Below are positions 1-7,630 of a stretch of 11,939 bases of DNA, piece by piece. The position numbers were made by a program, and so were the translations under genes. Within the stretch, counting starts at the first letter, position 1. Each line of letters opens with the position of its first letter. A model generated the notes under the pieces. That model was not told the DNA's origin and searched no databases. It saw only the letters and a program-made list of their open reading frames with translations. This DNA comes from Verrucomicrobiia bacterium (lineage in GTDB: Bacteria > Verrucomicrobiota > Verrucomicrobiia > Opitutales > Opitutaceae): the NCBI GenBank assembly GCA_030424825.1, contig JAUHWE010000074.1, positions 1 through 11,939 on the forward strand, in the 5' to 3' direction.

Positions 1-199
<199 letters not shown>

Positions 200-234
200 G
201 CGAGGAATCAAGTTTTACGGATAAGCCAATATCG

Positions 235-1473
235 ATGCCCTGGTACCTTTACATCGCTTTGAGGCATCTGTTTCCGCAAGGAAAGCGTTTTCCGGTATTT
301 ACGATTATGTCGCTGACTGGCGTGATACTGGGGGTGGCGACCTTGATTGTGGTTATAAGTGTTTTCAATGGATTTGGTTATGAGATCCGTACTAAAATCG
401 CGGATACGTTTGGTGACTTGCGAGTTATAAATGGTGGACTGTTGAGCGATCCGGACGGCTTGTCAGATGTTCTGGAGTCGCGTCAAAGCGTGGATACGGC
501 GATTCCCTATGCCCAGGGAATCGTAATGCTGCTGTACAAAAACAAGCCACTGGCTCCGATCGTTGAGGGTATTGACGTTCGCTCCGATCGAGAGGTCCAA
601 AAATATGGAGATTACCTTCTGGATGGCCGCATGGACGATTTCGATGATGACTCCATTTTGGTGTCCTCAGGTCTAGCGGGACAGCTCGGTCTTTCGGTCG
701 GAGACGAAGTGGAGATGTACACTCCGCTAATGATGCTTAAATTGCTTGAAAGCGATGGTAGTGATGTGCTTTTGCCCCGATTGGTACGAGTAGGAGGAAT
801 CTTCCAGACAGGGTGGCAAAGAGTGGACGAGAATACGGTCATTAGCACTTTGAGGCTTATGCAGGATCTCTACAACTTAGGCGATAGCTCGCATGGGATT
901 CGGATCGAATTGAAACCGGGTTTCGAAGCAGAGGAAGAAGGCCGTTTGATAACCGAATCGCTCGGTCGTCCCTACTACGCGCAATCCTGGATGGATGCGA
1001 ACGGGGACTATCTTTCGATTATTAAACTGGAGAAGCGAATGATGTTCTTCCTGCTCTTCATTATCGTTATTGTTGCCTCTTTCTCAATCATGTCGTCACT
1101 GCTCACCTTTGTGATTCGGAAGACTCGGGAGATCGGGCTGTTCGCTGCGATGGGCGCCACTCCAAGGCAACTCGCGGCCTGTTTTTGTTTTCAGGGAATG
1201 ATCATCGGCATTGCAGGAACATTGCTTGGTATTGGGCTTGGCAGGACGCTGCTCTATTTTAGAAATGACATTACTTCAACGCTTTCCTCCTTGTTGAGTG
1301 TTTCCGATTCGATGAACCAGATATACGGATTCGCGTACTTGCCCGCAAGAGTCCAGTCGGGCGATTTACTCGTGATATCAGTCTTGTCAGTTTTGATAGC
1401 CACTTTGGCTGGGCTTGTGCCAGCGTACAAGGCTAGCAAGATGAACCCCGTGGAGGCTCTACGCAGTGAGTAG
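235..1473 (+). CDS. lolC: LolC/LolE-type lipoprotein-releasing permease
   Basis: Membrane subunit of the ABC transporter that extracts outer-membrane lipoproteins from the inner membrane and hands them to the LolA carrier. The 412 residues match the usual family length. The order is transmembrane segment 1 (about 20-45), a periplasmic MacB-like domain (about 46-265), and then three C-terminal FtsX-type segments (about 270-294, 316-338, 375-395). Between segments 2 and 3 lies the coupling stretch R-K-T-R-E-I-G-L-F-A-A-M-G-A-T (295-309), which contacts the ATPase. The protein ends with the family signature P-A-Y-K-A-S-K-M-N-P-V-E-A-L-R. The ATG at 235 gives the expected short cytoplasmic N-terminus, although only a weak ribosome binding site is visible. 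The adjacent lolD overlaps it. Only one LolC/E paralogue is present, so it may act as a homodimer (LolF-like) unless a lolE lies elsewhere. MacB permeases are related, but the neighbours and length favour LolC/E. Confidence 0.9.
   Translation: MPWYLYIALRHLFPQGKRFPVFTIMSLTGVILGVATLIVVISVFNGFGYEIRTKIADTFGDLRVINGGLLSDPDGLSDVLESRQSVDTAIPYAQGIVMLLYKNKPLAPIVEGIDVRSDREVQKYGDYLLDGRMDDFDDDSILVSSGLAGQLGLSVGDEVEMYTPLMMLKLLESDGSDVLLPRLVRVGGIFQTGWQRVDENTVISTLRLMQDLYNLGDSSHGIRIELKPGFEAEEEGRLITESLGRPYYAQSWMDANGDYLSIIKLEKRMMFFLLFIIVIVASFSIMSSLLTFVIRKTREIGLFAAMGATPRQLAACFCFQGMIIGIAGTLLGIGLGRTLLYFRNDITSTLSSLLSVSDSMNQIYGFAYLPARVQSGDLLVISVLSVLIATLAGLVPAYKASKMNPVEALRSE
1452..1456 (+). promoter_or_regulatory. Ribosome binding site for lolD (inside lolC)
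   Basis: GGAGG within the last codons of lolC, 9 bases before the GTG at 1466. It supports GTG as the lolD start and an 8-base overlap with lolC, which suggests translational coupling of permease and ATPase. Confidence 0.7.
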
Positions 1474-2149
1474 TGCCCTCATCGAGACGCGTAATCTGTC
1501 GCGGCGTTTTAAAAGCGGCGAGGAGTACATAGAGGTACTAAGAGGTGTGAATCTCCGTGTTGACGCAGGGGATACCATCAGTATTCAAGGCGAATCAGGG
1601 TGTGGCAAATCAACGTTGCTCAACCTTATGGCGGGACTCGACCACGCGGATGGCGGTGAAATTTTTTGGGACTCTAAGGAGATATCTAAAAGCTCCAACG
1701 AGTGGCTGGCGACCAGGCGTGCTTCCTTAATTGGCATGGTTTTCCAGTCGTATTATTTAATTCCGGAAATTCGGGCGCTCGAAAACGTCATGCTCGGAGG
1801 TCGCATCTCGGGTAAAACCGAAAATCTAGTCGAGCGAGCGGAGGCCTTGCTGCAGCGCGTGGGATTAGAATCCCGGATGTCGAGCCTGCCAGCAACCTTG
1901 TCAGGAGGCGAGAGGCAGCGAGTCGCGATTGCCCGGGCGATGATTTCCGGTCCTAAGGTGCTGCTCGCGGATGAACCAACCGGCAATCTCGATGAAGCGA
2001 CAGGAGACTCAATCATGGATATGCTGCAAGAGCTTTGCGATGAAACGGGGATCGGACTTGTGCTCGTTACCCACAGCGCGAACTATGCGGCTCGGATGGG
2101 TCGGTCATGGGTATTGAGGCAAGGCATACTGGAAAGCGATTCCGACTAA
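1466..2149 (+). CDS. lolD: Lipoprotein-releasing ABC transporter ATPase LolD
   Basis: Cytoplasmic ATP-hydrolysing subunit that powers lipoprotein release by the LolC/E permease. All ABC motifs are intact in 227 residues: Walker A G-E-S-G-C-G-K-S-T (42-50), Q-loop Gln 94, signature L-S-G-G-E-R-Q-R (145-152), Walker B V-L-L-A-D-E (165-170) followed by P-T-G-N-L-D, and the switch His 203. The early P-T-G-N-L-D and the length are typical of the LolD/MacB/FtsE branch. The start is GTG at 1466, 8 bases inside lolC, with a good GGAGG 9 bases upstream; the first residues M-S-S-A-L-I-E lead straight into the first strand. Its position behind a LolC/E permease makes LolD much more likely than MacB or FtsE. 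The next gene begins 24 bases after the stop, consistent with one transcript. Confidence 0.93.
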   Translation: MSSALIETRNLSRRFKSGEEYIEVLRGVNLRVDAGDTISIQGESGCGKSTLLNLMAGLDHADGGEIFWDSKEISKSSNEWLATRRASLIGMVFQSYYLIPEIRALENVMLGGRISGKTENLVERAEALLQRVGLESRMSSLPATLSGGERQRVAIARAMISGPKVLLADEPTGNLDEATGDSIMDMLQELCDETGIGLVLVTHSANYAARMGRSWVLRQGILESDSD

Positions 2150-2173
2150 ATCATTGTTCGAGGAAAAATCAGG

Positions 2174-3103
2174 ATGAGTGAAAATCTATTGAAGTGTGGA
2201 GTTGCTGGTGTAGGCTACTTAGGTCAACATCATGCTCGAATATACAGTGAACTCGAGGGGGTTGCGCTCGCCGGAATCTATGAGAATGATGAAGCGCGGG
2301 CAAAGGAGATTAGCGAACGGCATCAATGTCCGGTGTTTTCTACACTGGGAGAATTGTCTGAAGCGTGCGACGCCATCAGCGTGGTCGTGCCGACCGACAG
2401 GCATCACGAAGTAGCGATTCCCCTGCTCGAAGCGGGATGTCATCTACTGATTGAAAAGCCGATCTGTGAAACCGTAGAGCAAGCGGCTGAGATCCTGGCG
2501 GCGGCAAATGGAGCCAATGCCCTAGTGCAAGTCGGGCATATTGAGCATTTCAATCCGGTCATGAGCTATCTTGAGGAGGTGGTGACAAAACCTAAATACA
2601 TCACAGCCGAACGATTAGCTCCTTACCAGCCGAGAGGAACTGAAGTGGGTGTTGTCCTGGATCTGATGATACACGATATTGGTGTGGTGCTGCAGCTTGT
2701 CGGATCTGAACCTGTAGACGTTCGTAGTGTTGGAGTCAGCGTTCTCTCCAAGACCGAAGACATCGCCAATGCTAGGATTGAATTTGCCAATGGATGCGTA
2801 GCCAATTTGAACGTAAGCCGCGTCAGCTCAAAAAAAGTTCGGGAAATTCGCGTTTTCCAGTCCTCGGGCTATCTTTCTCTGGATTTCATGAACCAAGCAG
2901 GTCATCACGTGGCGGTGGGGGCCGAGGGGCTCAGTAAAAAGGAAGTGCCTATCGAAAAGGGTGAACCCCTTAAGCTGGAACTGGCGTCTTTCGTTGAAAG
3001 CGTAAAGAATCGCAAAGACCCGAAAGTGGGAGGAGAGCTTGGCAAAACGGCACTCGATCTGGCCATCCAAATCACCAGTCAGATTCGCAAGACGATGGAC
3101 TAA
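2174..3103 (+). CDS. Gfo/Idh/MocA family NAD(P)-dependent sugar dehydrogenase, GnnA-like
   Basis: A 309-residue cytoplasmic oxidoreductase. The N-terminal Rossmann fold has G-V-A-G-V-G-Y-L-G (9-17), and E-K-P (94-96) carries the conserved Lys of the active site. The C-terminal Gfo/Idh/MocA domain has D-L-M-I-H-D (163-168), the family's catalytic Asp/His region. Residues 121-128, G-H-I-E-H-F-N-P, resemble the G-H-V-E-R-F-N-P stretch I associate with members encoded beside lipid A genes. In Acidithiobacillus, GnnA of this family oxidises the 3-hydroxyl of UDP-GlcNAc and GnnB then transaminates it; the genes sit between lpxA and lpxB. Here the gene lies directly before lpxB with a 12-base gap, so a role in 3-amino lipid A is a reasonable inference. 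No gnnB is visible, so another sugar-nucleotide substrate remains possible. The start ATG at 2174 follows AGGA at 2161-2164. Confidence 0.82.
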   Translation: MSENLLKCGVAGVGYLGQHHARIYSELEGVALAGIYENDEARAKEISERHQCPVFSTLGELSEACDAISVVVPTDRHHEVAIPLLEAGCHLLIEKPICETVEQAAEILAAANGANALVQVGHIEHFNPVMSYLEEVVTKPKYITAERLAPYQPRGTEVGVVLDLMIHDIGVVLQLVGSEPVDVRSVGVSVLSKTEDIANARIEFANGCVANLNVSRVSSKKVREIRVFQSSGYLSLDFMNQAGHHVAVGAEGLSKKEVPIEKGEPLKLELASFVESVKNRKDPKVGGELGKTALDLAIQITSQIRKTMD

Positions 3104-3115
3104 GTCCTTTTTCTG

Positions 3116-4300
3116 ATGCCGTCCGATGTACTAGTCTCGTCGCCATTTCCTTTGCCCGCCCCTGCGGGTGGCAAGGTTGATGTACTCGTGATTGCGGGTG
3201 AGCATTCAGGCGATGAACACGCGGCGAGAATGGTGAGTGCGGCATTGAGCCGGAATCCATCGATGAAGGTCGCCGCTCTTGGAGGTGAAAACCTTAAGAG
3301 CGCCGGAGCGGAATTGATTTGCGACATGATGCCATATGCCATCGTGGGAATTTTCGAAGTGCTGAAGCACTACGGCGAATTAAAGCAGCTTAGAGATGAA
3401 ATTGTGGAATGGATACTCAAATACAAACCGAAAGCGGTTTGTTTTGTCGACTATCCCGGATTGAATTTGAGGTTGGCTGGAAAATTGGCCGAGCGGAATG
3501 CGACAAACAAATCAGGTGGTAAAATTCGCCTGCTCTACTACATTAGCCCGCAGGTTTGGGCTTGGAAAGCAAAACGCCGTTTTGAAATGGCGGACCTGAT
3601 CGATACGCTCGGAGTTATTTTTCCGTTCGAAGTGCAAACCTTTGCGGATACGAAGCTGGAAACGAAGTTTGTCGGACATCCTTTTCTCTCTGAAAGCTAC
3701 CAGCTGCCTACCGTTTATAATCCTGATGGAGACGTGTTGTTGCTTCCTGGAAGCAGATCAGGGGCTATCACGAGAATAGCTCCTATCATGTTCGAGGCCT
3801 TTAGTGAATTGCTTAAAGGGCGAAACGACGTTCGGGCGAAGTGTATCTATGCAAGTGATACGTTAAAGGTACTGCTCGAATCAATTCTGGAACCGTATGG
3901 CGATCTAAAGGGCAAAGTTGAGTTGGTGCCAAACAGCACTGTGGTTGAAGCCAGCTCGGTTCTCACAAGTTCGGGAACCATGTCGCTGAACTGCGCGTTG
4001 GCGGGGATACCCGGAGCAGTTGTCTATCGCATTCATCCCTTGACCTATCTTTTTGGAAAAATGGTTCTCAAGATTCCGTATATCGGAATTGCGAATATCC
4101 TTTTGGATAAGCCCTTTTATCCTGAGTTTATTCAAGGAGCGGCCAAGGCGAAGGCGCTTGCTAAGGAATTGGTTGGATGCATGGAGAATGCGGATCGTAT
4201 CCGGCAAACGCGCGAACTAAGCGGTCAGTTGCGTACGATTCTGGACAAGCCTTCCAGTGGGGGTGCGGGAACCTGGCTTGCGGAAAACGTGCCGAATTAG
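3116..4300 (+). CDS. lpxB: Lipid-A-disaccharide synthase
   Basis: Family GT19 glycosyltransferase, peripheral on the inner membrane. It joins UDP-2,3-diacylglucosamine and lipid X to give lipid A disaccharide 1-phosphate and UDP. At 394 residues it is close to normal length. Visible signatures are A-G-E-H-S-G-D (27-33, usually GEASGD), Y-Y-I-S-P-Q-V-W-A-W (141-150), F-P-F-E (169-172), F-V-G-H-P (185-189), L-L-P-G-S-R (209-214), S-S-G-T-M-S-L-N (285-292) and V-V-Y-R-I-H-P-L-T-Y (302-311). Asn 292 stands where most LpxB have Glu, although the surrounding fold signatures are intact. About 20 residues precede the first beta strand, slightly more than usual. ATG 3116 lacks a clear ribosome binding site, and no better in-frame start is seen before the GEHSGD strand. 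It is the last gene of the plus-strand run and follows the GnnA-like gene by 12 bases. Confidence 0.93.
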   Translation: MPSDVLVSSPFPLPAPAGGKVDVLVIAGEHSGDEHAARMVSAALSRNPSMKVAALGGENLKSAGAELICDMMPYAIVGIFEVLKHYGELKQLRDEIVEWILKYKPKAVCFVDYPGLNLRLAGKLAERNATNKSGGKIRLLYYISPQVWAWKAKRRFEMADLIDTLGVIFPFEVQTFADTKLETKFVGHPFLSESYQLPTVYNPDGDVLLLPGSRSGAITRIAPIMFEAFSELLKGRNDVRAKCIYASDTLKVLLESILEPYGDLKGKVELVPNSTVVEASSVLTSSGTMSLNCALAGIPGAVVYRIHPLTYLFGKMVLKIPYIGIANILLDKPFYPEFIQGAAKAKALAKELVGCMENADRIRQTRELSGQLRTILDKPSSGGAGTWLAENVPN

Positions 4301-4305
4301 GTTCC
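4268..4305. terminator. Inverted repeat at the convergent gene junction, possible shared terminator
   Basis: GGAACCT at 4268-4274 and AGGTTCC at 4299-4305 form a perfect 7-base-pair arm with a 24-base interior that can add a short GGC/GCC pairing. The structure overlaps the end of lpxB and fills the 5-base gap before the stop of the opposing gene. On the plus strand a T-rich stretch (TTCTTTT, about 4314-4320) follows, but not immediately, so this is a weak candidate for a bidirectional terminator. Confidence 0.3.
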
Positions 4306-4914
4306 TTAGGCGTTCTTTTCCAGGAGTAGTTCGACCTGTCCACGAATGACATTGGGACCGACGAGTCCAGTGTACCGTTGGTGTACTTTTCCTTCCTGAT
4401 CGAGAATCACTATCGTAGGAATATAGCGGATTGGCCCGAATGCTTCGTCGAGACTCTCATTGTTCCTGGCGATGTCGTAGTTTATTTTATTTGCGGTAAC
4501 GAAATGTTCAATACTTTTAGAAGTCTGATCGAGCGACACTCCAATTATGTCGACTTCCTGTTTCGAAAAATCGTTTCTTAGAGCGATAAGGGTTGGGATC
4601 TCCTCACGGCAGGGAGCGCACCAGGTCGCCCAATAGACGATCAACGCTACTTTGCCCTTGCAGGAATCGCTATTGATTTCCTCGCCATCTATGCTGATGG
4701 CATGCCAATTTGGCGCTTTGAGCTCTCCCATCACTTGAGCATGCTTCTGGGGAGTGGAGGAATCGTCGCTCCCGCCCGTCACTAGATTGGTGACAACGCA
4801 CATCGGGCATCTATCTGTGCCCATGCTTAAACCGAGGTACACCGCGATAGCGCCTATCAAAAGAAGGGTTGACCAATTTCGTTTTAGAAAGTCCATAAGC
4901 TTTGGGAAAGGCAT
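4306..4914 (-). CDS. Membrane-anchored TlpA/ResA-like thioredoxin-fold protein
   Basis: A 202-residue thiol-disulfide oxidoreductase anchored in the inner membrane, with its thioredoxin domain expected in the periplasm. The N-terminus is basic (K-L-M-D-F-L-K-R-N-W), followed by one transmembrane segment (about 14-30). The thioredoxin domain covers about 65-200 with the active site W-A-T-W-C-A-P-C (95-102) and the cis-Pro loop Y-I-P-T (164-167, Pro 166). A further pair of cysteines, C-P-M-C (36-39), sits just after the membrane segment, and Cys 85 is also unpaired. The reading frame is open back to 5127, but that extension is arginine-rich and runs into batD. ATG 4914 is preferred because it gives the normal anchor and has GGTGGG about 7 bases upstream; ATG 4896 is the alternative. 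It follows the bat operon in the same direction. Substrates are unknown; reductase for cytochrome maturation or for Bat proteins are both guesses. Confidence 0.85.
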   Translation of the reverse strand: MPFPKLMDFLKRNWSTLLLIGAIAVYLGLSMGTDRCPMCVVTNLVTGGSDDSSTPQKHAQVMGELKAPNWHAISIDGEEINSDSCKGKVALIVYWATWCAPCREEIPTLIALRNDFSKQEVDIIGVSLDQTSKSIEHFVTANKINYDIARNNESLDEAFGPIRYIPTIVILDQEGKVHQRYTGLVGPNVIRGQVELLLEKNA

Positions 4915-4988
4915 CGTGGCCCACCGATTAAACGTCTGTCCATTCAAAGTGATTTCATGAGGAGACGGCAGTGGGCGTAATCGTGGGA

Positions 4989-5016
4989 ATTTTACAATGC
5001 GAAAACAGGGTCGAAA
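4989..5016 (-). promoter_or_regulatory. Weak candidate promoter for the TlpA-like gene
   Basis: In the 142-base gap between the batD-batE stop and the TlpA-like gene, the minus strand reads TTTCGA (5011-5016), 16 bases, then TAAAAT (4989-4994). This resembles sigma-70 boxes, with a good -10 and a poor -35. I see no convincing terminator or other element in the gap, so read-through from the bat operon is equally possible. Confidence 0.22.
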
Positions 5017-5056
5017 ACGAACTCCTGACACGTCTATCGGCCTTGTTCGTTCGCGA

Positions 5057-7630
5057 CTAAAGAAGATCTTCCAGCGTTCCGTAAAGCGGAGCAAAGTTCT
5101 CCTTGCGCGACCAACCTTCCTCGCCATTGGGAAGCTGTACCTTCAACCATCCCAGAAATGTTTTGGTGACCAGGCATACGGAACCTTCGGGTAGAGGAGA
5201 TTGTATCTGTTCGATTTCCAAATCGGTAGGTACGCTCTTCAACTGATCTTCGCTGATAACGACCATCGCCTCTGGATTGGCTAGTAGGCCATATTCCCCG
5301 CGTGCCCAATTCGAACCGAAAACGAATGCGACAGCGAAAAGACCGATGATGGCAAAAGCGAAACGCACGCGTTTTCGTCGCGGAAAATAGGCGAAGGCGA
5401 CCCAGCCCGTGAACGCAGCTGCGGCGACAATCATAGAGAAGTAGGCGGTCCGTTCCCATTCGGCAGGGGTCAAGGTCGAAATGTAGGCCATAATACCATC
5501 TCCCTTCACGAGTCGTGCGAGAGTAGGGTAGTAACCGCCGCTTTTGCTGAGACCTACCTTCATATTCCACCGTAGTTCGGGAGAATCCGTCTCGAGCAAG
5601 AAGGCCGAGGTCCAGTAGGCGATGGCCTCACCCCATTTTTCCTGCTGAGCAGCGGCTAAGCCAAGATTGTGGCGGAGGGTCCAATCATTCGGATTGGATT
5701 TCAGTTCAGCACTCCAGGAGGAGGCGGCTTTGTCAAACGCGGCCGCATTGTAATGTTCTAATCCTTCATTGGCAAAGACGTCAGAGGGAAGTGCCAGCAA
5801 GAGAATTGTGGCGCAGGTCGCGAACCAGGCTCCGTTTGAAAATAGTCGGCTGATCGAAACGCCAGGCCGCTTTAATTGGCTCAGAAGATCTCTCAGTTCA
5901 GATTGCCACTCTTTAAAAGAAGGAGCCTGTTTCCCAAAAAGCATTCGATCGGAATTCTGCCAAAGCGTTTTCCAACGCATTGCCTGCTCAGAGTCGGAAT
6001 ATTTGGATACAGCTTTTTCGATGTCGGTGGAAGAGGGTTCCTCCATTTCGATTTCCCAGAACTCCCGTGCTGCGGCCCTCCAGGCAAGCTGTGCCTCACG
6101 AGTGGCCGGCTGCGAATCATCGATGGCCATAGCGGCTTGTTTCAACTGTTGGTAGGCTTTTCTTCGTTGCTTATTTGGATCGAGGGAAAGGCTGCGGACT
6201 AGGGCGATCAGGATCCATAGCAATGCGGGCGCGGCAAAAGAATAAGCGAGGTAGCCCAATTTAACGCCCCCGTTGGGTATTGAGCCTTGCGATGCCTGGA
6301 CGATCGGCGAACTCAATAGTTCAACAGGTTTGGTCAGAAGATTCACCCCGCTCGGATCGAGCTCGAAGGGAAGCGGATTCCTTGGGTCGGGACGATCAGA
6401 ATCGGGTTCGCTGGAAGGCGCAGGTAGAGTACCGGGGTCGTTCTGAGAGACAATCGGATTTACCACCACTGTTTTCGCTGGGATGTTGATGGTTTCATAT
6501 CGGTCAGTCTTTGGGTTGAAGAAGCTGAATTCAATCGGACCAAACTGGAAGTCCCCCTCTTTGGTGGGTATGAGCACGATGTCCTCCGAAAGACTTCCCT
6601 CGAAAGGAGAGTCCTCGGAGACCTCTTTGTTCACATCAGGCTGAATGGACCTGAAGCTTGCGGATACGTTGCGTGGATTTAGTCCAAATCCTTGAGGCCA
6701 ATTGCCAGTGCCACTGAGTTTTAAGGTCCATGTCACGGGTTCTCCCACCTGGACAATTTCGGGGATCACCTTTGATTCAAACTGGAACTGGCCTACCGCG
6801 CCGGTAAAGGAGGTAGGTTCCCCTGTGGGTAGTGGTTTGATCTCCAACTCAAGCGTGTCCGATTCAATATTGTAGTTGTCTACCACGGGATCGTCAAAAA
6901 TGAACCCTCTCCGGCGCCCGACGACCATGGATACGGTTTGATTTACCTTGGGTAATTTGATCGCCCCGCTGCGGGTCGCCATGGCCGGAGTTTCAAAGAG
7001 CACTGCAGAGTAGTCGAAGTTCCGATACTTGAAATTCGTTGATCGGTGGCTCTCAAATCCCTTGGTGACTACGCCTATGGGATTCCATTGCGGCAATGAA
7101 ATATCGTTTAACCGATTCTGATAGTCTTGGCGGACTCCCAACACGTACCGAAGGGTGAAAATTTCTCCCTCGTAGATGGAGTCGTCGGTCGTGCTGAGTT
7201 CGCTCTTGAAAATGTCGTCCGGTTTCATGCCAGTGTTGCCAACCGTTGCTTCGGTCACTTCGAAGCTAGCAGCTTCCACCTTGAGGTCACCTTTGTCGGT
7301 TTTTACGGAAAAGGATGGAATGGTGATCGTTCCCTCACGGGTTGGAGAAACACGGAACTCCAGTATCAGCTTTTGGACGACTCGGGAATTGAAGATGTTC
7401 ATCGAACTGCTTTGACCCACTTGGGTGAAACCTACGCCGGGTACATCGGGAAGGTCGACGTTTCCGTCAGGCGTACACCCTTCGAAGTGGAGCTGAAGAC
7501 TGTTGGCCTTGCCCTGTTGGAGCGTGCCGGATGCCGGTGTCCAATAGACACTTTGTGCCCAGGAAGTGGATGCAAAGGCGAAGGCGCTAAGAAGGGCGAT
7601 TGTGATTAGGTTTGAGAATGTGGTTTTCAT
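5057..7630 (-). CDS. batD: BatD-BatE fusion protein (oxygen tolerance domain + TPR + SH3-like)
   Basis: An 857-residue envelope protein joining two normally separate Bat proteins. The N-terminus has a signal peptide (about 1-25, S-W-A before Q-S), then the BatD periplasmic beta-rich region (about 30-395), a Pro-rich linker and a membrane segment (461-479). A soluble helical stretch follows (about 485-590), with R-E-A-Q-L-A-W-R-A-A-A-R-E-F-W. At 594-620 a signal-peptide-like segment ends in V-F-A/N-E-G. After it come TPR-like helices (about 621-690, H-Y-N-A-A-A-F-D-K-A and N-P-N-D-W-T-L-R-H-N-L-G), two membrane segments (about 729-748 and 756-773) and a bacterial SH3-like end (814-850). That second half has the layout of BatE. 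No internal start or frameshift is seen. The start is ATG 7630, with AAGGA 6 bases upstream and one base shared with the batC stop (TGATG). The TTG at 7636 is too close to that site. Its biochemical role is unknown; Bat operons are linked to aerotolerance and envelope integrity. Confidence 0.85.
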   Translation of the reverse strand: MKTTFSNLITIALLSAFAFASTSWAQSVYWTPASGTLQQGKANSLQLHFEGCTPDGNVDLPDVPGVGFTQVGQSSSMNIFNSRVVQKLILEFRVSPTREGTITIPSFSVKTDKGDLKVEAASFEVTEATVGNTGMKPDDIFKSELSTTDDSIYEGEIFTLRYVLGVRQDYQNRLNDISLPQWNPIGVVTKGFESHRSTNFKYRNFDYSAVLFETPAMATRSGAIKLPKVNQTVSMVVGRRRGFIFDDPVVDNYNIESDTLELEIKPLPTGEPTSFTGAVGQFQFESKVIPEIVQVGEPVTWTLKLSGTGNWPQGFGLNPRNVSASFRSIQPDVNKEVSEDSPFEGSLSEDIVLIPTKEGDFQFGPIEFSFFNPKTDRYETINIPAKTVVVNPIVSQNDPGTLPAPSSEPDSDRPDPRNPLPFELDPSGVNLLTKPVELLSSPIVQASQGSIPNGGVKLGYLAYSFAAPALLWILIALVRSLSLDPNKQRRKAYQQLKQAAMAIDDSQPATREAQLAWRAAAREFWEIEMEEPSSTDIEKAVSKYSDSEQAMRWKTLWQNSDRMLFGKQAPSFKEWQSELRDLLSQLKRPGVSISRLFSNGAWFATCATILLLALPSDVFANEGLEHYNAAAFDKAASSWSAELKSNPNDWTLRHNLGLAAAQQEKWGEAIAYWTSAFLLETDSPELRWNMKVGLSKSGGYYPTLARLVKGDGIMAYISTLTPAEWERTAYFSMIVAAAAFTGWVAFAYFPRRKRVRFAFAIIGLFAVAFVFGSNWARGEYGLLANPEAMVVISEDQLKSVPTDLEIEQIQSPLPEGSVCLVTKTFLGWLKVQLPNGEEGWSRKENFAPLYGTLEDLL

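Noticed and set aside
200..234. Possible promoter between lysS and lolC
   Set aside because: Only 35 bases are available and no paired -10/-35 boxes or terminator are visible; co-transcription is simpler.
4915..5127. N-terminal extension of the TlpA-like gene back to 5127
   Set aside because: The extra 71 residues are Arg-rich, overlap batD-batE and precede a normal basic-plus-hydrophobic anchor. ATG 4914 is a better start.
5034..5570. 178-codon open frame on the minus strand overlapping the end of batD-batE
   Set aside because: The product is Arg-rich with no fold signature and overlaps the SH3-like and membrane segments of the fusion, which are clearly the coding frame.
7127..7609. 160-codon open frame on the plus strand
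   Set aside because: It lies opposite the 5' part of the batD-batE gene, has no recognisable motif, and is best explained as the antisense shadow of a long gene.
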